A DNA stretch of 64,000 nucleotides from CAVVMA01 sp963830715 (GTDB taxonomy: Bacteria; Desulfobacterota; Binatia; Binatales; Binataceae): NCBI GenBank assembly GCA_963830715.1, contig CAWHNS010000006.1, positions 1-64,000 on the forward strand, given 5' to 3'. The position numbers and the translations under genes were made by a program. Under the pieces are notes generated by a model, which saw only the letters and a program-made list of their open reading frames with translations, had not been told where the DNA came from and ran no database searches. Shown here piece by piece: positions 44,878 to 55,436 of the stretch; within the stretch, counting starts at the first letter, position 1; each line of letters begins with the position of its first letter.

Positions 44878-45741
44878 ATGGCGATATTCCGCAAGATTCT
44901 CTGCCCGGTCGATTTCAGCGATAACTCGATCGCGGCGCTGGACCAGGCGGCCAAGCTCGCTCGAAAAGGCGATGCCCTGCTGTATCTGATGCACGTAGAG
45001 TTCATACCGACGAGTAACCCCGCCGAACTCACTCACTACGTCGCTGTTTCGACGGAGCCGGGCAGGCCTCGCCTGGAGCGGATCGCGCGCAAACACCTGG
45101 GGAAGGTGCGGTACGAGGTTATCGTGCAGGTTGGATGGCCTGCCGAAGTAATTGAAAATGCCGCCGAGGAGCTTGACGTCGATCTGATTGTGATGGCGAA
45201 TCACGGCCGGACCGGTGTCGCCCGGCTGTTTCTCGGTAGTGTCGCCGAGCACGTGGTCCGCACGTCTAAGCGACCGGTCCTGAGTCTCGGTCCCGGAACC
45301 GCCATAGGAGCCCTGAAGAAGATTCTTTGTCCAGTTGACTTCGATCCAAGGTCGATCGCCGCGCTGAAATATGGATGGCGCCTCGCTCAGGAATACGGGG
45401 CAGCAGTGAGCCTGTTCCATGTAGTCTCCGTGCCCTTCGAGCCGTCGGAAGTTCCGGTACAACCGCCAACGCCTGAGTGGCAGCAAGACGCCCGAGCCCG
45501 GCTCGCAAAGATCGCAGCCGATAATCTGGGCGCCAAAGCGAAGTGCAAACTGGTCGTGCGGCGTGGTGACCCCTCCGGCGCAATACTCGAGGTTGAAAAG
45601 GAACTGCGGCCCGATCTGATCGTAATGGCTACGCACGGACGAACCGGATTGAGTCACCTGATTTTGGGAAGCGTGGCGGGGCGCACGGTTCGCGAGTTGA
45701 CCGTTCCGGTGCTGACGGTCAGACAGCACAACGGTGCCTGA
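44878..45741 (+). CDS. Tandem universal stress protein
   Basis: 287 residues from the ATG at 44,878, two UspA domains in tandem. Domain 1 (about 1-142): FRKILCPVDFSDNSIAALDQ and DLIVMANHGRTGVARLFLGS. Domain 2 (about 146-283): LKKILCPVDFDPRSIAALKY and DLIVMATHGRTGLSHLILGS. Both carry the Gly-rich ATP-binding loop of the G2xG9xGS/T type, so both are likely nucleotide-binding. Such proteins support survival under starvation, hypoxia or oxidative stress. It lies 45 nt before glgX on the same strand and may be co-transcribed, which would link glycogen use to stress. Confidence 0.9.
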   Translation: MAIFRKILCPVDFSDNSIAALDQAAKLARKGDALLYLMHVEFIPTSNPAELTHYVAVSTEPGRPRLERIARKHLGKVRYEVIVQVGWPAEVIENAAEELDVDLIVMANHGRTGVARLFLGSVAEHVVRTSKRPVLSLGPGTAIGALKKILCPVDFDPRSIAALKYGWRLAQEYGAAVSLFHVVSVPFEPSEVPVQPPTPEWQQDARARLAKIAADNLGAKAKCKLVVRRGDPSGAILEVEKELRPDLIVMATHGRTGLSHLILGSVAGRTVRELTVPVLTVRQHNGA

Positions 45742-45786
45742 TCTGCACACGCCCAAACGCCCGGTCTGCGCCAATCCTGAGGAGCC

Positions 45787-47859
45787 ATGGCCAGTTGGTC
45801 TCAAGTCGAGGGCTCACCGCAGCCGCTTGGCGCTGCGTGGCTTGGAGAGGAAGAGAGCTACAACTTCGCGCTCTATTCCAGGCACGCGACGGGCGTGACG
45901 CTCCTGCTGTATGCCGCGCGCGACCTTCTCAATCCGGTGCTGCGAACCTCGTTGAACTATCTAATCCATAAATCCGGGCGGATCTGGCACTGTCGGCTCG
46001 CGGCTGACGAGGTCGGCGATGCCCGCTACTACGCCTACTCGGTAGAAGGGCCGAACGACCCTCATGGAGAGTGTCACTCTTTCGATTGCGACAAAGTACT
46101 GCTCGATCCCTATGCCAAGTCGATCTTTTTTCCGCCCAACTTTCGCCGGAGCGCCTCAGTCGGACGCGGCTCGAACGCCGGCAGAGCGCCTCTCGGTGTG
46201 CTCGGCGGCGGCAGCGCCTCAGTTTTTGACTGGAGCGGCGAAGCGAGACCGAGCCACACCTCAGACACGATAATTTACGAGTTGCATGTCAGAGGTTTCA
46301 CGAAACGCAACAACTCCGGTGTGACCAGCGCCAATCGCGGCACGTACGCGGGCGTGATGGAAAAGATTCCCTATCTAAGAGAGCTCGGAATCACCGCAGT
46401 CGAATTGATGCCGGTGTTTCAGTACGACCCGGACGAGGACAACTATTGGGGCTATATGCCTCTGAGCTTCTTCTCAGCGCATCAGGGTTACGCAACGCTG
46501 CCGGGCGCCGCGGAAGCTACGGCCGAATTCAAAACGATGGTGAAAGCTCTGCATCAGGCCGGAATCGAGGTAATTCTCGACGTGGTTTACAACCATACTG
46601 CGGAGGCTGGGTCTGACGGACCGACATATAGTTATCGAGGTATCTGCAATAGCAGCTACTATCTCCTCGACGAGCGCATGACGCACTACCGCAACGACAC
46701 CGGCGCCGGCAATGTGCTCCGCTCGGCCCATCCGATAGTGCGCCGGATGATAATCGACAGCCTTCGTTTCTGGGCAAAGGAGATGCACGTTGACGGGTTC
46801 AGATTCGATCTCGCGTCGATCTTCAGCCGCAATAGCGATGGATCAATAAATCTCGACGATCCTGCGATCATTTCCGAAATCACGAGCGAGGACGAATTTG
46901 CCGCGGTCCGGCACATCGCGGAGGCGTGGGATCCGGCCAGCTACGAGTTGGGACGCAGTTTTCCCGGCAGATCGTGGAGCCAGTGGAACGGCAGATTTCG
47001 GGATGACGTTCGCGCGTTCGTCAAAGGCGACTCCGGGAAGGTCGGCGATTTGATGAGCCGGATCTATGGCAGCACCGACCTGTTTCCCGACGACCTCGAC
47101 AACGCCTACCGTCCCTGCCAAACGATTAACTATATGGCATCCCACGACGGCTTTTGCCTCTACGATCTGGTCGCTTACAATGCGAAGCACAATTTCGCCA
47201 ATGGTCAGAACAACCGCGATGGAACCGACAATAATCTGAGCTGGAATTGCGGATGGGAAGGCGATCCGGAGGTTCCGACGGAGGTAATGCAGCTGCGCAA
47301 GCAGCAGGTCAAGAATTTCCTTGCGATCCTGATGCTTTCCAACGGAACTCCGATGTTCCGCGCCGGCGACGAATTTATGAACACCCAGGGAGGCAACAAT
47401 AACCCCTGGAACCAGGACAATGAGACCACCTGGCTGGACTGGTCCCGGCTGGAGACGAACAGGGACATGTTCCGCTTCTTCAGGGGCATGATTGCGTTTC
47501 GCAAGGCGCATCCGTCGCTGGCCCGCAGCCGCTTCTGGCGCGATGACGTAAGCTGGTACGGCGTCGATCGGCAGGTCAACCTGAGTTACTTCTCCCACAG
47601 CCTCGCGTTCTGCGTGCGCGGCGGATCGCAACAGGACCGGGATGTTTACGTGATGATCAATGCCTATTGGGAAGACCTGAATTTCCGGATTCAGGAGGGC
47701 GAGGCGAGAGACTGGATGCGCGTGGCCGACACTAGTAAGCCCAGTCCGTTCGACCTGCTTGAAGTCGGCGGCGAGGAGCGCCTTGTCTCGCTGGATTACA
47801 ACGTCAAGGCCAGATCCGTCGTGGTGCTGCTACGAAGGGACGCCGAGTTCGGGAGGTAA
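45787..47859 (+). CDS. glgX: Glycogen debranching enzyme GlgX (isoamylase type)
   Basis: 690 residues, ATG at 45,787 after GAGGAG. The N-terminal CBM48-like domain reads WLGEEESYNFALYSRHATGV. The GH13 barrel has IIYELHVRGFTKRNNSGV, VELMPVFQYDPDEDNYWGYM, IEVILDVVYNHTAEAGSDGP, VDGFRFDLASIF with the nucleophile Asp, IAEAWDPASYELG with the acid/base Glu, and INYMASHDGFCLYDLVAYNA with the transition-state Asp. LSNGTPMFRAGDEFMNTQGG and NNNPWNQDNETTWLDWSRLE are typical of GlgX/TreX. It hydrolyses alpha-1,6 branch points of glycogen in the cytoplasm. Intact. Confidence 0.93.
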   Translation: MASWSQVEGSPQPLGAAWLGEEESYNFALYSRHATGVTLLLYAARDLLNPVLRTSLNYLIHKSGRIWHCRLAADEVGDARYYAYSVEGPNDPHGECHSFDCDKVLLDPYAKSIFFPPNFRRSASVGRGSNAGRAPLGVLGGGSASVFDWSGEARPSHTSDTIIYELHVRGFTKRNNSGVTSANRGTYAGVMEKIPYLRELGITAVELMPVFQYDPDEDNYWGYMPLSFFSAHQGYATLPGAAEATAEFKTMVKALHQAGIEVILDVVYNHTAEAGSDGPTYSYRGICNSSYYLLDERMTHYRNDTGAGNVLRSAHPIVRRMIIDSLRFWAKEMHVDGFRFDLASIFSRNSDGSINLDDPAIISEITSEDEFAAVRHIAEAWDPASYELGRSFPGRSWSQWNGRFRDDVRAFVKGDSGKVGDLMSRIYGSTDLFPDDLDNAYRPCQTINYMASHDGFCLYDLVAYNAKHNFANGQNNRDGTDNNLSWNCGWEGDPEVPTEVMQLRKQQVKNFLAILMLSNGTPMFRAGDEFMNTQGGNNNPWNQDNETTWLDWSRLETNRDMFRFFRGMIAFRKAHPSLARSRFWRDDVSWYGVDRQVNLSYFSHSLAFCVRGGSQQDRDVYVMINAYWEDLNFRIQEGEARDWMRVADTSKPSPFDLLEVGGEERLVSLDYNVKARSVVVLLRRDAEFGR

Positions 47860-48010
47860 AGGGTCCCCCATTCTCCGCTACCGCGTACGCGATTGCGGAC
47901 CCGGCCAATCGCGAACTCGGGAAAACGCACGAGAGGGTCGCCGTTGTTTCGCCACCGGAGCTCGACGCCGGTTTTCGTCCGAACGCCGATGGCTCAATGG
48001 CCGTCGAGCT

Positions 48011-48481
48011 CTACCTTGGCTCGACAGGCTCGAGTCGGATGGGGATTGCTTTGCACCTTTCGCCCCACGTGAGAAGACCGCTCCGAGTGTCGGTGCCCGC
48101 GAGGAAACGCACCCATATGTCGGCGATGCCGTATTTCTCCCGGAGTAGCTGATGGACCCTCGCGTGCGCCTCGGGATCAGGCATCGCGCGGTACCACCGG
48201 CTTTCGCCGCCTCGATAGATCTCGACAATCGGGTTCGCGTCCATATGCTGGACCCACCACTGAGCGTTGGCGCTGCCGGGGTGAATCCAGGCATACCTTC
48301 CTTCGTCGACGATCCAGAGCCGCGCCTTGTGCACCCCTCCTGTTGGAGTCGGCTCGTTGACGACAACGACCTCTCGCCCAACTTCGATTAGGGCCAGGTG
48401 CGCGAGGACATAAGCCACGCAGACGGCGACAACGATCCCCGCGACCGTTACCGCTTGTTTCACGTCATCAGCCGTCGCCAC
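48011..48481 (-). CDS. Nitroreductase/quinone-reductase-like (split-barrel) protein with membrane helix
   Basis: 156 residues from the ATG at 48,481. An N-terminal helix (VTVAGIVVAVCVAYVLAHLA) anchors the protein. The rest is a small split-barrel-like domain: KARLWIVDEGRYAWIHPGSA, WWVQHMDANPIVEIYRGGES and RWYRAMPDPEAHARVHQLLR, then IADIWVRFLAGTDTRSGLL. The pattern resembles proteins labelled nitroreductase/quinone reductase (deazaflavin-dependent DDN-like or PNPOx-like). No cofactor site can be proven by eye. It is separated from the VOC gene by 53 nt on the same strand. Confidence 0.6.
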   Translation of the reverse strand: MATADDVKQAVTVAGIVVAVCVAYVLAHLALIEVGREVVVVNEPTPTGGVHKARLWIVDEGRYAWIHPGSANAQWWVQHMDANPIVEIYRGGESRWYRAMPDPEAHARVHQLLREKYGIADIWVRFLAGTDTRSGLLTWGERCKAIPIRLEPVEPR

Positions 48482-48534
48482 TCGATGGGAAGCATATTCG
48501 ACAACCGATTGACATCCGATTCGGACGCACTTCC

Positions 48535-48909
48535 CTACTCATTGTTAAAGCACACCGCCTCGATGTTATGGCCGTCCGGATCGAGCACGAAGGCGCCATA
48601 GTAATTCGGCGAGTATTGCGGACGCAGCCCCGGGGCGCCATTGTCGCGGCCGCCCGCCTTGATCGCCTCGTCGTGGAAGCGGCGCACCGTCGCGCGGTCC
48701 TGCGCCATGATTGCGACGTGTACCGCGCCCTTGATGTCGTTGTCGCCGCGCCCGATCCAGATGCGCTCGCGATCGGGTCCGGCGAAGCCCGCGTATTGTT
48801 CGCGATCGTTGCTGAAGACCATCGCGTAGCCCAGCGGCTTGAGCGCCAGCTCGTAAAACGCCCGGCTGCGCGCGAAATCCGACACCTTGAGACTGATGTG
48901 ATCGATCAT
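48535..48909 (-). CDS. VOC-family (glyoxalase-like) protein
   Basis: 124 residues from the ATG at 48,909, preceded by AAGGAGATT. Two beta-alpha-beta-beta-beta modules: MIDHISLKVSDFARSRAFYE (His5-type metal ligand), LALKPLGYAMVFSNDREQYA, VHVAIMAQDRATVRRFHDEA (second ligand His) and YYGAFVLDPDGHNIEAVCFN (final Glu ligand). Members bind a divalent metal and act as glyoxalases, dioxygenases or resistance proteins. This version with KVSDFARSRAFYE and YYGAFVLDPDGHNIEAV is a widespread subfamily without a known substrate. Confidence 0.85.
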   Translation of the reverse strand: MIDHISLKVSDFARSRAFYELALKPLGYAMVFSNDREQYAGFAGPDRERIWIGRGDNDIKGAVHVAIMAQDRATVRRFHDEAIKAGGRDNGAPGLRPQYSPNYYGAFVLDPDGHNIEAVCFNNE

Positions 48910-49049
48910 GGTTGAATCTCCTTGTCCGGCGCGCACTGCCTGATGAATTCGATTTGTATAGCACGCGCGCGGCCGGTGCTTGACGATCTTCTCCCGGTGG
49001 CGCTACTCGTAGCGATGCGACAATTGGAACATTCTCCAGGGTGATTAAC

Positions 49050-50497
49050 ATGAATTCCGAAAAGTCCGAAAAGGTCTCCGCGTTGCGTGCCCGCCTGGAC
49101 CATCCCGTGATCGACGGCGACGGCCATCTGGTCGAGCCTGGTCCGCTGTTCGATCACTATCTGCGCAAGGTCGGAGGCGCCGCTCTTATCGAGAGCTACC
49201 GCCGCGAGCTGCGGGAGCATCCCACCGGATCGCGCGGCAACCGCGAGAGCGGCGACATGCGCGGCGCGTGGTGGGGCGTCACCGCCGACGCATACGACCT
49301 CGCCACCGTGATGGCGCCCCGGCTGCTGTACCGCCGCATGGACGAAATCGGAATCGACTTCGCGATTCTCTACCCGACGCTCGGTCTGGCCCTGCCGACC
49401 ATCCACGACGCCGACGTGCGCCGCGCGGCGGCGCGCGCGCTCAACACCATGAATGCCGAGTCCTGCCGCGATTGCGCCGATCGGCTCACGCCCGCGGCGG
49501 CGATCCCGATGCATACGCCGGAGGAGGCGATCGCAGAGCTGGAATACGCGCGCGGGACGACTCGGGCTGAAAGTCGCGATGATTCCGCCCGGAGTCGCGC
49601 GCCCGATCCAGGCTCTGGAACGCAGCGCGCCGTCGGCGTTTCCCTACGCCTGCTATTTCGACTGCTACGGATTGGACAGCGCTTACGACTACGATCCGGT
49701 CTGGCGCAAGTTTATCGAACTTAAGATGGCGGTCACGTCGCATGGCGGCGTCGGCTTGCGCTACCTGCCGCTCGGCCGCCGCTCGCCGAGCAACTACATG
49801 TACAACCATATCGGCGGCCACGCTTATCAGCAGGGCGAGCTATGCCGATCGATCGTGATGGGCGGCGTCGCATCGCGCTTCCCGAATCTCAGCTTCGGCT
49901 TTCTCGAATGCGGCGCACGGATGGGCCTGCGACCTGCTGCACTCGCTGGCTGAGCATTGGGAGAAGCGCAACCCCGAGGGTCTCAAGAACTATGACCCGC
50001 AGCGCCGCGATCGCGCCCGGCTCAATCAGTTGCTGATGGAGCATGGCGGCAGGGAGTTTGTCGAGCGCGCCTCAGACGGCGAAACCCCGCGCGCCTATGA
50101 CGAGGGTATCGGCCGCCACGAGCGTTCGATCGCCGAGCGGGACGAATGGGCGCTGTGCGGCGCGCGCGAGGAAAGAGATTTCGCGCGCATGTTCCAGGGC
50201 TTCTTTTTCGGATGCGAAGCCGACGACCCCAGCGTTTTCCGCGCGCTGGATTCGCGCGCAAATCCGTTCGGGACGCGCTTTCAGACCGTGTTCAGCTCCG
50301 ATATCGGCCATTGGGACGTGCCCGATATCAAGACCGTGCTGCTGGAAAGCCACAAGCTGGTCGACAAGGGATTGCTCGGCGACGCCGACTATCGCGATTT
50401 CGTGTTCACGTATCCGGCGCGGCTGCACATGCGGAACAATCCCGACTTTTTCGCCGGGACAGCCGTGGCCGGAGCGGTGAGCAAACTCGCCGAGTGA
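49050..50497 (+). CDS. Amidohydrolase-2 (ACMSD-like) family protein (two frameshifts)
   Basis: About 482 residues. HPVIDGDGHLVEPGPLFDHY carries the DxH metal motif (DGH). RMDEIGIDFAILYPTLGLAL leads to a break near 49,555. Correcting one base restores RLGLKVAMIPPGVARP and MAVTSHGGVGLRYLPLG. A second extra base near 49,925 hides ECGAGWACDLLHSLAEHWEK. The end reads FQTVFSSDIGHWDVPDIKTV, where SSDIGHWD supplies the catalytic Asp, then LLESHKLVDKGLLGDADYRD. Such metal-dependent hydrolases/decarboxylases of the ACMSD family are abundant in uncultured soil bacteria, and substrates are mostly unknown. GTG at 49,041 is an alternative start. Confidence 0.8.
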
Positions 50498-50549
50498 TCG
50501 CGGCTCGGCGGCGTCGATGCCGCCGACCTCCAGCGCCCAAGTGCGGAAT

Positions 50550-52329
50550 CTATCGCGGGGGTCGGGTGATAGCCGCGCCTTGCGCCAAATCTCGGCACGA
50601 CTGCTGATAGGCCGCGAGCGCGTCATGAAGGCGGTGGAAAATTCGATCCGCGCCGATGGCCTCCGTCAGATGGTGCCGGTCCAGGTCGGCCTTCAGCTCC
50701 GACACTACCCGCGCGAACACCAACTCGACGCCGCATCGCACCAGGTCTTGCTGAAGTTGCCGCACCACGCGCGCGGCCGTGTAGTCCACGTTGGTGATCG
50801 CTTCGGCATCGACGACCAGCCATCGAATCGGCGAAGGCGCGGGACCAACGAGATCTCTGACTTCCTCCGAAAATCTGTCGGCATTGGCGTAGAACAATGC
50901 CGCCCCGAAGCGATAGATCACCAACCCAGGTTCAGTCACCGCGCCGCGAACGACGGGGATCGACCGCCATACTCCGCTTTCGTCTTCAACCAATACGCCG
51001 GTGTGCGGATTGTAGCTGTGGCGCACAATGCGGAGCAGAGAAAGCACCATCGCCAGCAGGATGCCCTGTTCGACGCCGATCGTTACCACCACGCCGGCAG
51101 TCGTCAGGGCCAGTACAAATTCGCCGGGACTCTCGCGGCTGATGCTGCGCAGGCCGCGCAAGTCGATGAGCCGGACGGCGATCATGAACACGATCGCGCC
51201 CAGCACGCAGCGCGGCAGATATTGCAACGGCCCGGTCAGAAAGAACAGCACGAGCGCAACCACCGCCGCCGTGACAACCTGTGCGAGCTGGCTTTGCCCG
51301 CCGGAGCTTTCGACCATAGCGGTTTGGGTGGGACTTCCGTTCACCACGAACGTGCCGCTCAAAGCCGCCGCGGCGTTGGCTGCGGACAGGCCGACGAGAT
51401 CTCCATTTTCATCCAGGCGCTGATTGTGCCGCAGTGCATAGGCGCGGGCTGTTGCCGCGCTCTGGGCAACGATCACCACGAAGCATGATCCCGCCACGGA
51501 AATCAGCGGTCTCAAGTCCCCCCAGTTCACGTTGGGCAGCCCCAGATGCGGCAGGCCGCCGGCCACCGGCCCGATGACCGCGATCCCCTTGCTCTGCAAA
51601 ATCCCAAGCCGCACTCGCCGCCACCGTGCCCACCACCGCGACAAGGGTGTTGGGCACTCTCGGTGCAAACCAGTCGAGGGCGAAGACGCCTCCCAGAACT
51701 GACATTGCGAGTACCACGGTTGGCAGGTGCGCCTGCGGCAGACGGCCGAAGACCTCGGCCAGTTGTCCAACGGTTCTATTGGAATTAACTTCCACGCCGA
51801 GCATCTCGCCGAATACCGCGATCCCGACCTGAAATCCCACGCCCGTCAGAAACCCCACCAGCACCGTCTGCGAGAGAAAGTCAGCCAGGAAGCCCAGCTT
51901 GAGCATCCGCGCCAGCAGCAGGAATCCGGCAGTGAGCAATGCCGCCACCCCCGCCAGCGCCACGTATCTTGCGCTGGCCAGCGGCGCCATGCCGGAGATT
52001 CCGCCGGCCAGAATGGCGGCCGTAGCGGAGTCGGCGGCGACCACCAGGTAGCGCGAAGAGCCGAACACCGCGAACGCCAGAAGCGGCAGCAACAGCGTGT
52101 AAAGACCCGTGACTACCGGCGTGCCGGCGATCCTGGTGTAGCCGAGCGCCTGCGGGATGTTCATCGTCGCCAGCTCGAATCCGGCCAAGGCGTCGCGGAG
52201 CGCTCCCGCCCGACTGAATGGCCGTATGCCTTGCAACAGGCTCAGGCGACTTCCATCGCGCCGCGCTGCGCTGCGTATGCGCGCGCCGCGCCAACCTTTC
52301 GTTGCAGCCAGGTGATCACAGCACTCCAA
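50550..52329 (-). CDS. SulP-family anion transporter with C-terminal STAS domain (one frameshift)
   Basis: About 590 residues. Membrane segments include ALAGFELATMNIPQALGYTR (the SulP lead helix with Gln), SRYLVVAADSATAAILAGGI, ADFLSQTVLVGFLTGVGFQV and GIAVFGEMLG. An indel near 51,590 then leads to NWGDLRPLISVAGSCFVVIV, SAANAAAALSGTFVVNGSPT, QTAMVESSGGQSQLAQVVTA and GAIVFMIAVRLIDLRGLRSI. The C-terminal STAS domain is YRFGAALFYANADRFSEEVR then IRWLVVDAEAITNVDYTAAR. SulP proteins move sulfate, bicarbonate or other anions. The N-terminus is uncertain: the only ATG is at 52,329 and gives a poor leader, so the real start may be near 52,250. It lies divergent to the DUF1800 gene. Confidence 0.85.
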
Positions 52330-52417
52330 CTATCCGATTTCGGCAAAATGTGCCAAGGATTGCGCAGGTCGATCGCCAATCGTGGTGACAACCGGAAATT
52401 AGAGGCGAAACCCGGCG

Positions 52418-54079
52418 ATGCCCATGACGTATTCACATACCGGGCAGAGTCCCTTGCATGAAGCGGCTCCGATGGCGGCCAGCAACGTTCCAGCCGAACC
52501 GATCCCGGACGATCTAAGGGTAGTCCACGTACTGAACCGCCTCTCACTCGGGCCGGCGCCGACGGACGTCGATCGGGTCAGGCGAATCGGCGTCCAGCGC
52601 TACATACACGAGCAGTTGAATCCGGACTCGATCCCGGAGACCGACGGCCTGGTGCGCGAGATAGCCGGGCTCGACACGCTCTCGATGAGTCCGATCGCGC
52701 TCTACATCAAGTATCAAGTCCCTATCAATCAGGCGCGCAAATCATTCGCGCAGGAGCGCTCGATGAGCGCCGATGCAGCCGCGGAATTGCAGGCTGATCC
52801 CGGCGTCAGAGCGGCGCAGAACCGGCGGAAGGTGGTGGCGCAGCAGGCGATGGCGGCGCGCATGATGCGATCCCTCGAGGGTCCGCGCCAGTTGCAGGAG
52901 GTGATGGCGGACTTCTGGTTCAATCATTTCAATGTGTTCGCCGGCAAGGGGCCCGGCCTGATCTGGGTCGGCGCCTATGAGCAGCAGGCGATTCGGCCCA
53001 ATACGCTCGGGCGCTTCCGCGATCTGCTCGGCGCGACCGCGAAGCATCCCGCGATGCTCTTCTATCTCGACAATTGGCAGAACACCGCTCCCGGCAGTCC
53101 GGGCGCGCGCGTCAAGGAAGAGGGAATCAACGAGAACTACGCGCGCGAGTTGATGGAGTTGCACACGCTGGGCGTCAACGGCGGATACACGCAAGCCGAC
53201 GTGATCGCGCTCGCACGGATTCTCACCGGATGGGGCCTGCCGCGCCGCGGGATGAATGGGCAACGCGGACCTCGACGGCGCCGGGTCGGCAGACTCAGAT
53301 CGTTCGAATACCCGCAGGGGCCGGCTCCGTGGACCGGCGATGGATTTCTCTTCGACTCAAGCCGCCACGACTTCGGCGACAAGAGCTTCCTGGGACACAC
53401 GATTCGCGGATCCGGAATCGATGAGGGCGAGCAAGCCCTGGATATTCTCGCGCACCATCCGGCCACGGCTCGTCACATAAGCTTCAAACTCGCGCAGTAT
53501 TTCGTCGCCGACGAGCCGCCGGCTTCGATCGTCGAAAAGCTCGGGTCGCGCTTCCACGAAACCGACGGCGACCTCCGCGCAGTGCTAGCGTCGCTGTTCG
53601 AAAGCGATGAGTTCTGGCAGAAGCGCTACTTTGCGGCGAAGTTCAAGACGCCCTATCACTACGTACTCTCCGCCGTGCGAGCGGCCGGAGTGCGGGTGCG
53701 CAATTTCAAGCCTCTGCTGGGCGCTATCGCTCGGCTCGGGATGCCGCTCTACCAGTGTCAGACGCCCGATGGGTACAAGAATACGCAGGACGCGTGGCTG
53801 AATCCCGACGCGATGATGCAGCGGCTCGACTTCGCCACTGCGCTCGGCGCGGGACGGCTGCGGCTCGCGGCCCCGCCAGCCAACGATGGTTACGGCATGG
53901 GCATGGGCGAAGCTAAGGGAGCGTCGTTGCAATTCACTCCTGAACCCATCGATGCGGGTATAATCGCTACGACCTTGGGCGGTCATTTCTCGGAACAGAC
54001 AGCGTCCGCGATGGAAGCGGCTCCGGAGCAACTCCGCGGCGCGGTGATCCTCGGCAGTCCGGAGTTCATGCGAAAATGA
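52418..54079 (+). CDS. DUF1800 family protein
   Basis: 553 residues. ATG at 52,418 is used; an internal ATG (MAASNVPAEP) is a possible alternative. VVHVLNRLSLGPAPTDVDRV and RRIGVQRYIHEQLNPDSIPE form the DUF1800 opening. QEVMADFWFNHFNVFAGKGP then KHPAMLFYLDNWQNTAPGSP, EEGINENYARELMELHTLGV and NGGYTQADVIALARILTGWG are the family core. FDSSRHDFGDKSFLGHTIRG, LAQYFVADEPPASIVEKLG and MPLYQCQTPDGYKNTQDAWL close it. No signal peptide is seen. The biochemical role is unknown. DUF1800 genes nearly always pair with DUF1501 genes, as here 16 nt downstream. Confidence 0.9.
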   Translation: MPMTYSHTGQSPLHEAAPMAASNVPAEPIPDDLRVVHVLNRLSLGPAPTDVDRVRRIGVQRYIHEQLNPDSIPETDGLVREIAGLDTLSMSPIALYIKYQVPINQARKSFAQERSMSADAAAELQADPGVRAAQNRRKVVAQQAMAARMMRSLEGPRQLQEVMADFWFNHFNVFAGKGPGLIWVGAYEQQAIRPNTLGRFRDLLGATAKHPAMLFYLDNWQNTAPGSPGARVKEEGINENYARELMELHTLGVNGGYTQADVIALARILTGWGLPRRGMNGQRGPRRRRVGRLRSFEYPQGPAPWTGDGFLFDSSRHDFGDKSFLGHTIRGSGIDEGEQALDILAHHPATARHISFKLAQYFVADEPPASIVEKLGSRFHETDGDLRAVLASLFESDEFWQKRYFAAKFKTPYHYVLSAVRAAGVRVRNFKPLLGAIARLGMPLYQCQTPDGYKNTQDAWLNPDAMMQRLDFATALGAGRLRLAAPPANDGYGMGMGEAKGASLQFTPEPIDAGIIATTLGGHFSEQTASAMEAAPEQLRGAVILGSPEFMRK

Positions 54080-54095
54080 CGAGGCCGATAGCACC

Positions 54096-55374
54096 ATGAA
54101 ATGCGAAGATCGCGACCGGGCAAGTCGGCCGATCGATCGCCGCAGCTTTCTCAAACGCGCGGCGATTGCGTCGGCCTCAGGAATAATCCTGCTGAGTCCT
54201 CGTGCGTGGGCAGCCACTACGCTGACGGCCGGCGGCGGTCGTAATCGGCTGGTAACGGTCTTTCTGCGCGGCGCGGTAGATGGCCTCAACGTGGTGGTGC
54301 CGCACGGAGAGCCGGCGTACTACGACGCGCGCCCGACAATCGCGATCGCACGCGCGGGTGGCGAGAGCGTGATGCCGGACCTCGACGGCTTCTTCGGGTT
54401 GCATCCGGCGCTTGCTCCGATGATGGATTCGTGGCGCGATGGCACGCTCGCGTTCGTGCAAGCCTGCGGTTCTCCCGACCCGACGCGCTCGCACTTTGAC
54501 GCGCAGGACTATATGGAGAGCGGAACGCCGGGCGCGAAGAGCACGCCCGACGGCTGGATGAATCGCACTCTCGCCGCGTTGCCCGGAGCCCATCCGGCTG
54601 ACGGAGGCGGTAAGTCTCGGCCCGCTGTTGCCGCGAATAATGTCGGGCAGGATGGCGGTCGCGAATATCGAGACCGGTCGCGCGGCGGATCGGCCCACGC
54701 CGATGGATCGTCCGGTGGTCGAACAGGTTTTCGATCGCCTCTACACCGGCAAAGATCCGCTGAGCCATGCGTATCGGGAGGGACGCGCCGCTCGCCGCAA
54801 GCTGTTCGATGAAATAGCCGAAGACATGCGCGTCGCCGATGCGGGCGCCCCGTCGCCGATCGGCTTCTCCAGCGACACCGATCGACTGGCCCGCCTCATC
54901 GCGCGCGACGCGTCGATACGGCTGGCCTTCATGTCGGTCGGCGGATGGGACACGCACGTCAACCAGGGCTCCTCCAATGGCCAGCTCGCCGCCCATCTGC
55001 GCGGACTCGGCCACGGACTGGCCAGTTTCGCCAAGGCGCTGGGGCCCGCCTATTCGGAGACGGTGATCCTGGTGATCTCCGAGTTCGGACGCACGGTGCG
55101 CGAGAACGGCAACGGCGGCACCGATCACGGCCACGGCAACGTGATGTGGGTGATGGGCGGGCGCGTGCGCGGGCGCAAGGTGTACGGGCGATGGCCGGGG
55201 CTCGCGACGGGCAATCTCTACGAGGAACGCGACCTGCCCGTCACGACCGACTTTCGCGAGGTCGCGGCCACGGTGCTGCGATCGCACATGGGTCTTGGCG
55301 ACACCCAACTCGGCAGGGTCTTCCCGAATCATCCCGCGCCGACCGGCAACGTGCGCGGATTGATCAGGACGTAG
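54096..55374 (+). CDS. DUF1501 family protein with Tat signal (one frameshift)
   Basis: About 425 residues. The Tat signal is DRRSFLKRAAIASASGIILL. The alkaline-phosphatase-like/sulfatase-related fold of DUF1501 follows: LVTVFLRGAVDGLNVVVPHG, FGLHPALAPMMDSWRDGTLA, SPDPTRSHFDAQDYMESGTP and DGWMNRTLAALPGAHP. One extra G near 54,606 breaks the frame; after it HPLTEAVSLGPLLPRIMSGR, AFMSVGGWDTHVNQGSSNGQ, VILVISEFGRTVRENGNGGT and DHGHGNVMWVMGG continue. The DTH, EFGR and DHG motifs are the conserved, probably metal-binding signature. It is a Tat-exported partner of the preceding DUF1800 protein; their joint function is not known. Confidence 0.88.
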
Positions 55375-55436
55375 CGACTTCGGCGGAGCATCTTCGGCCA
55401 AAACCGCCGGCCCTCCCGAGGGTAGATACCCCGCGA

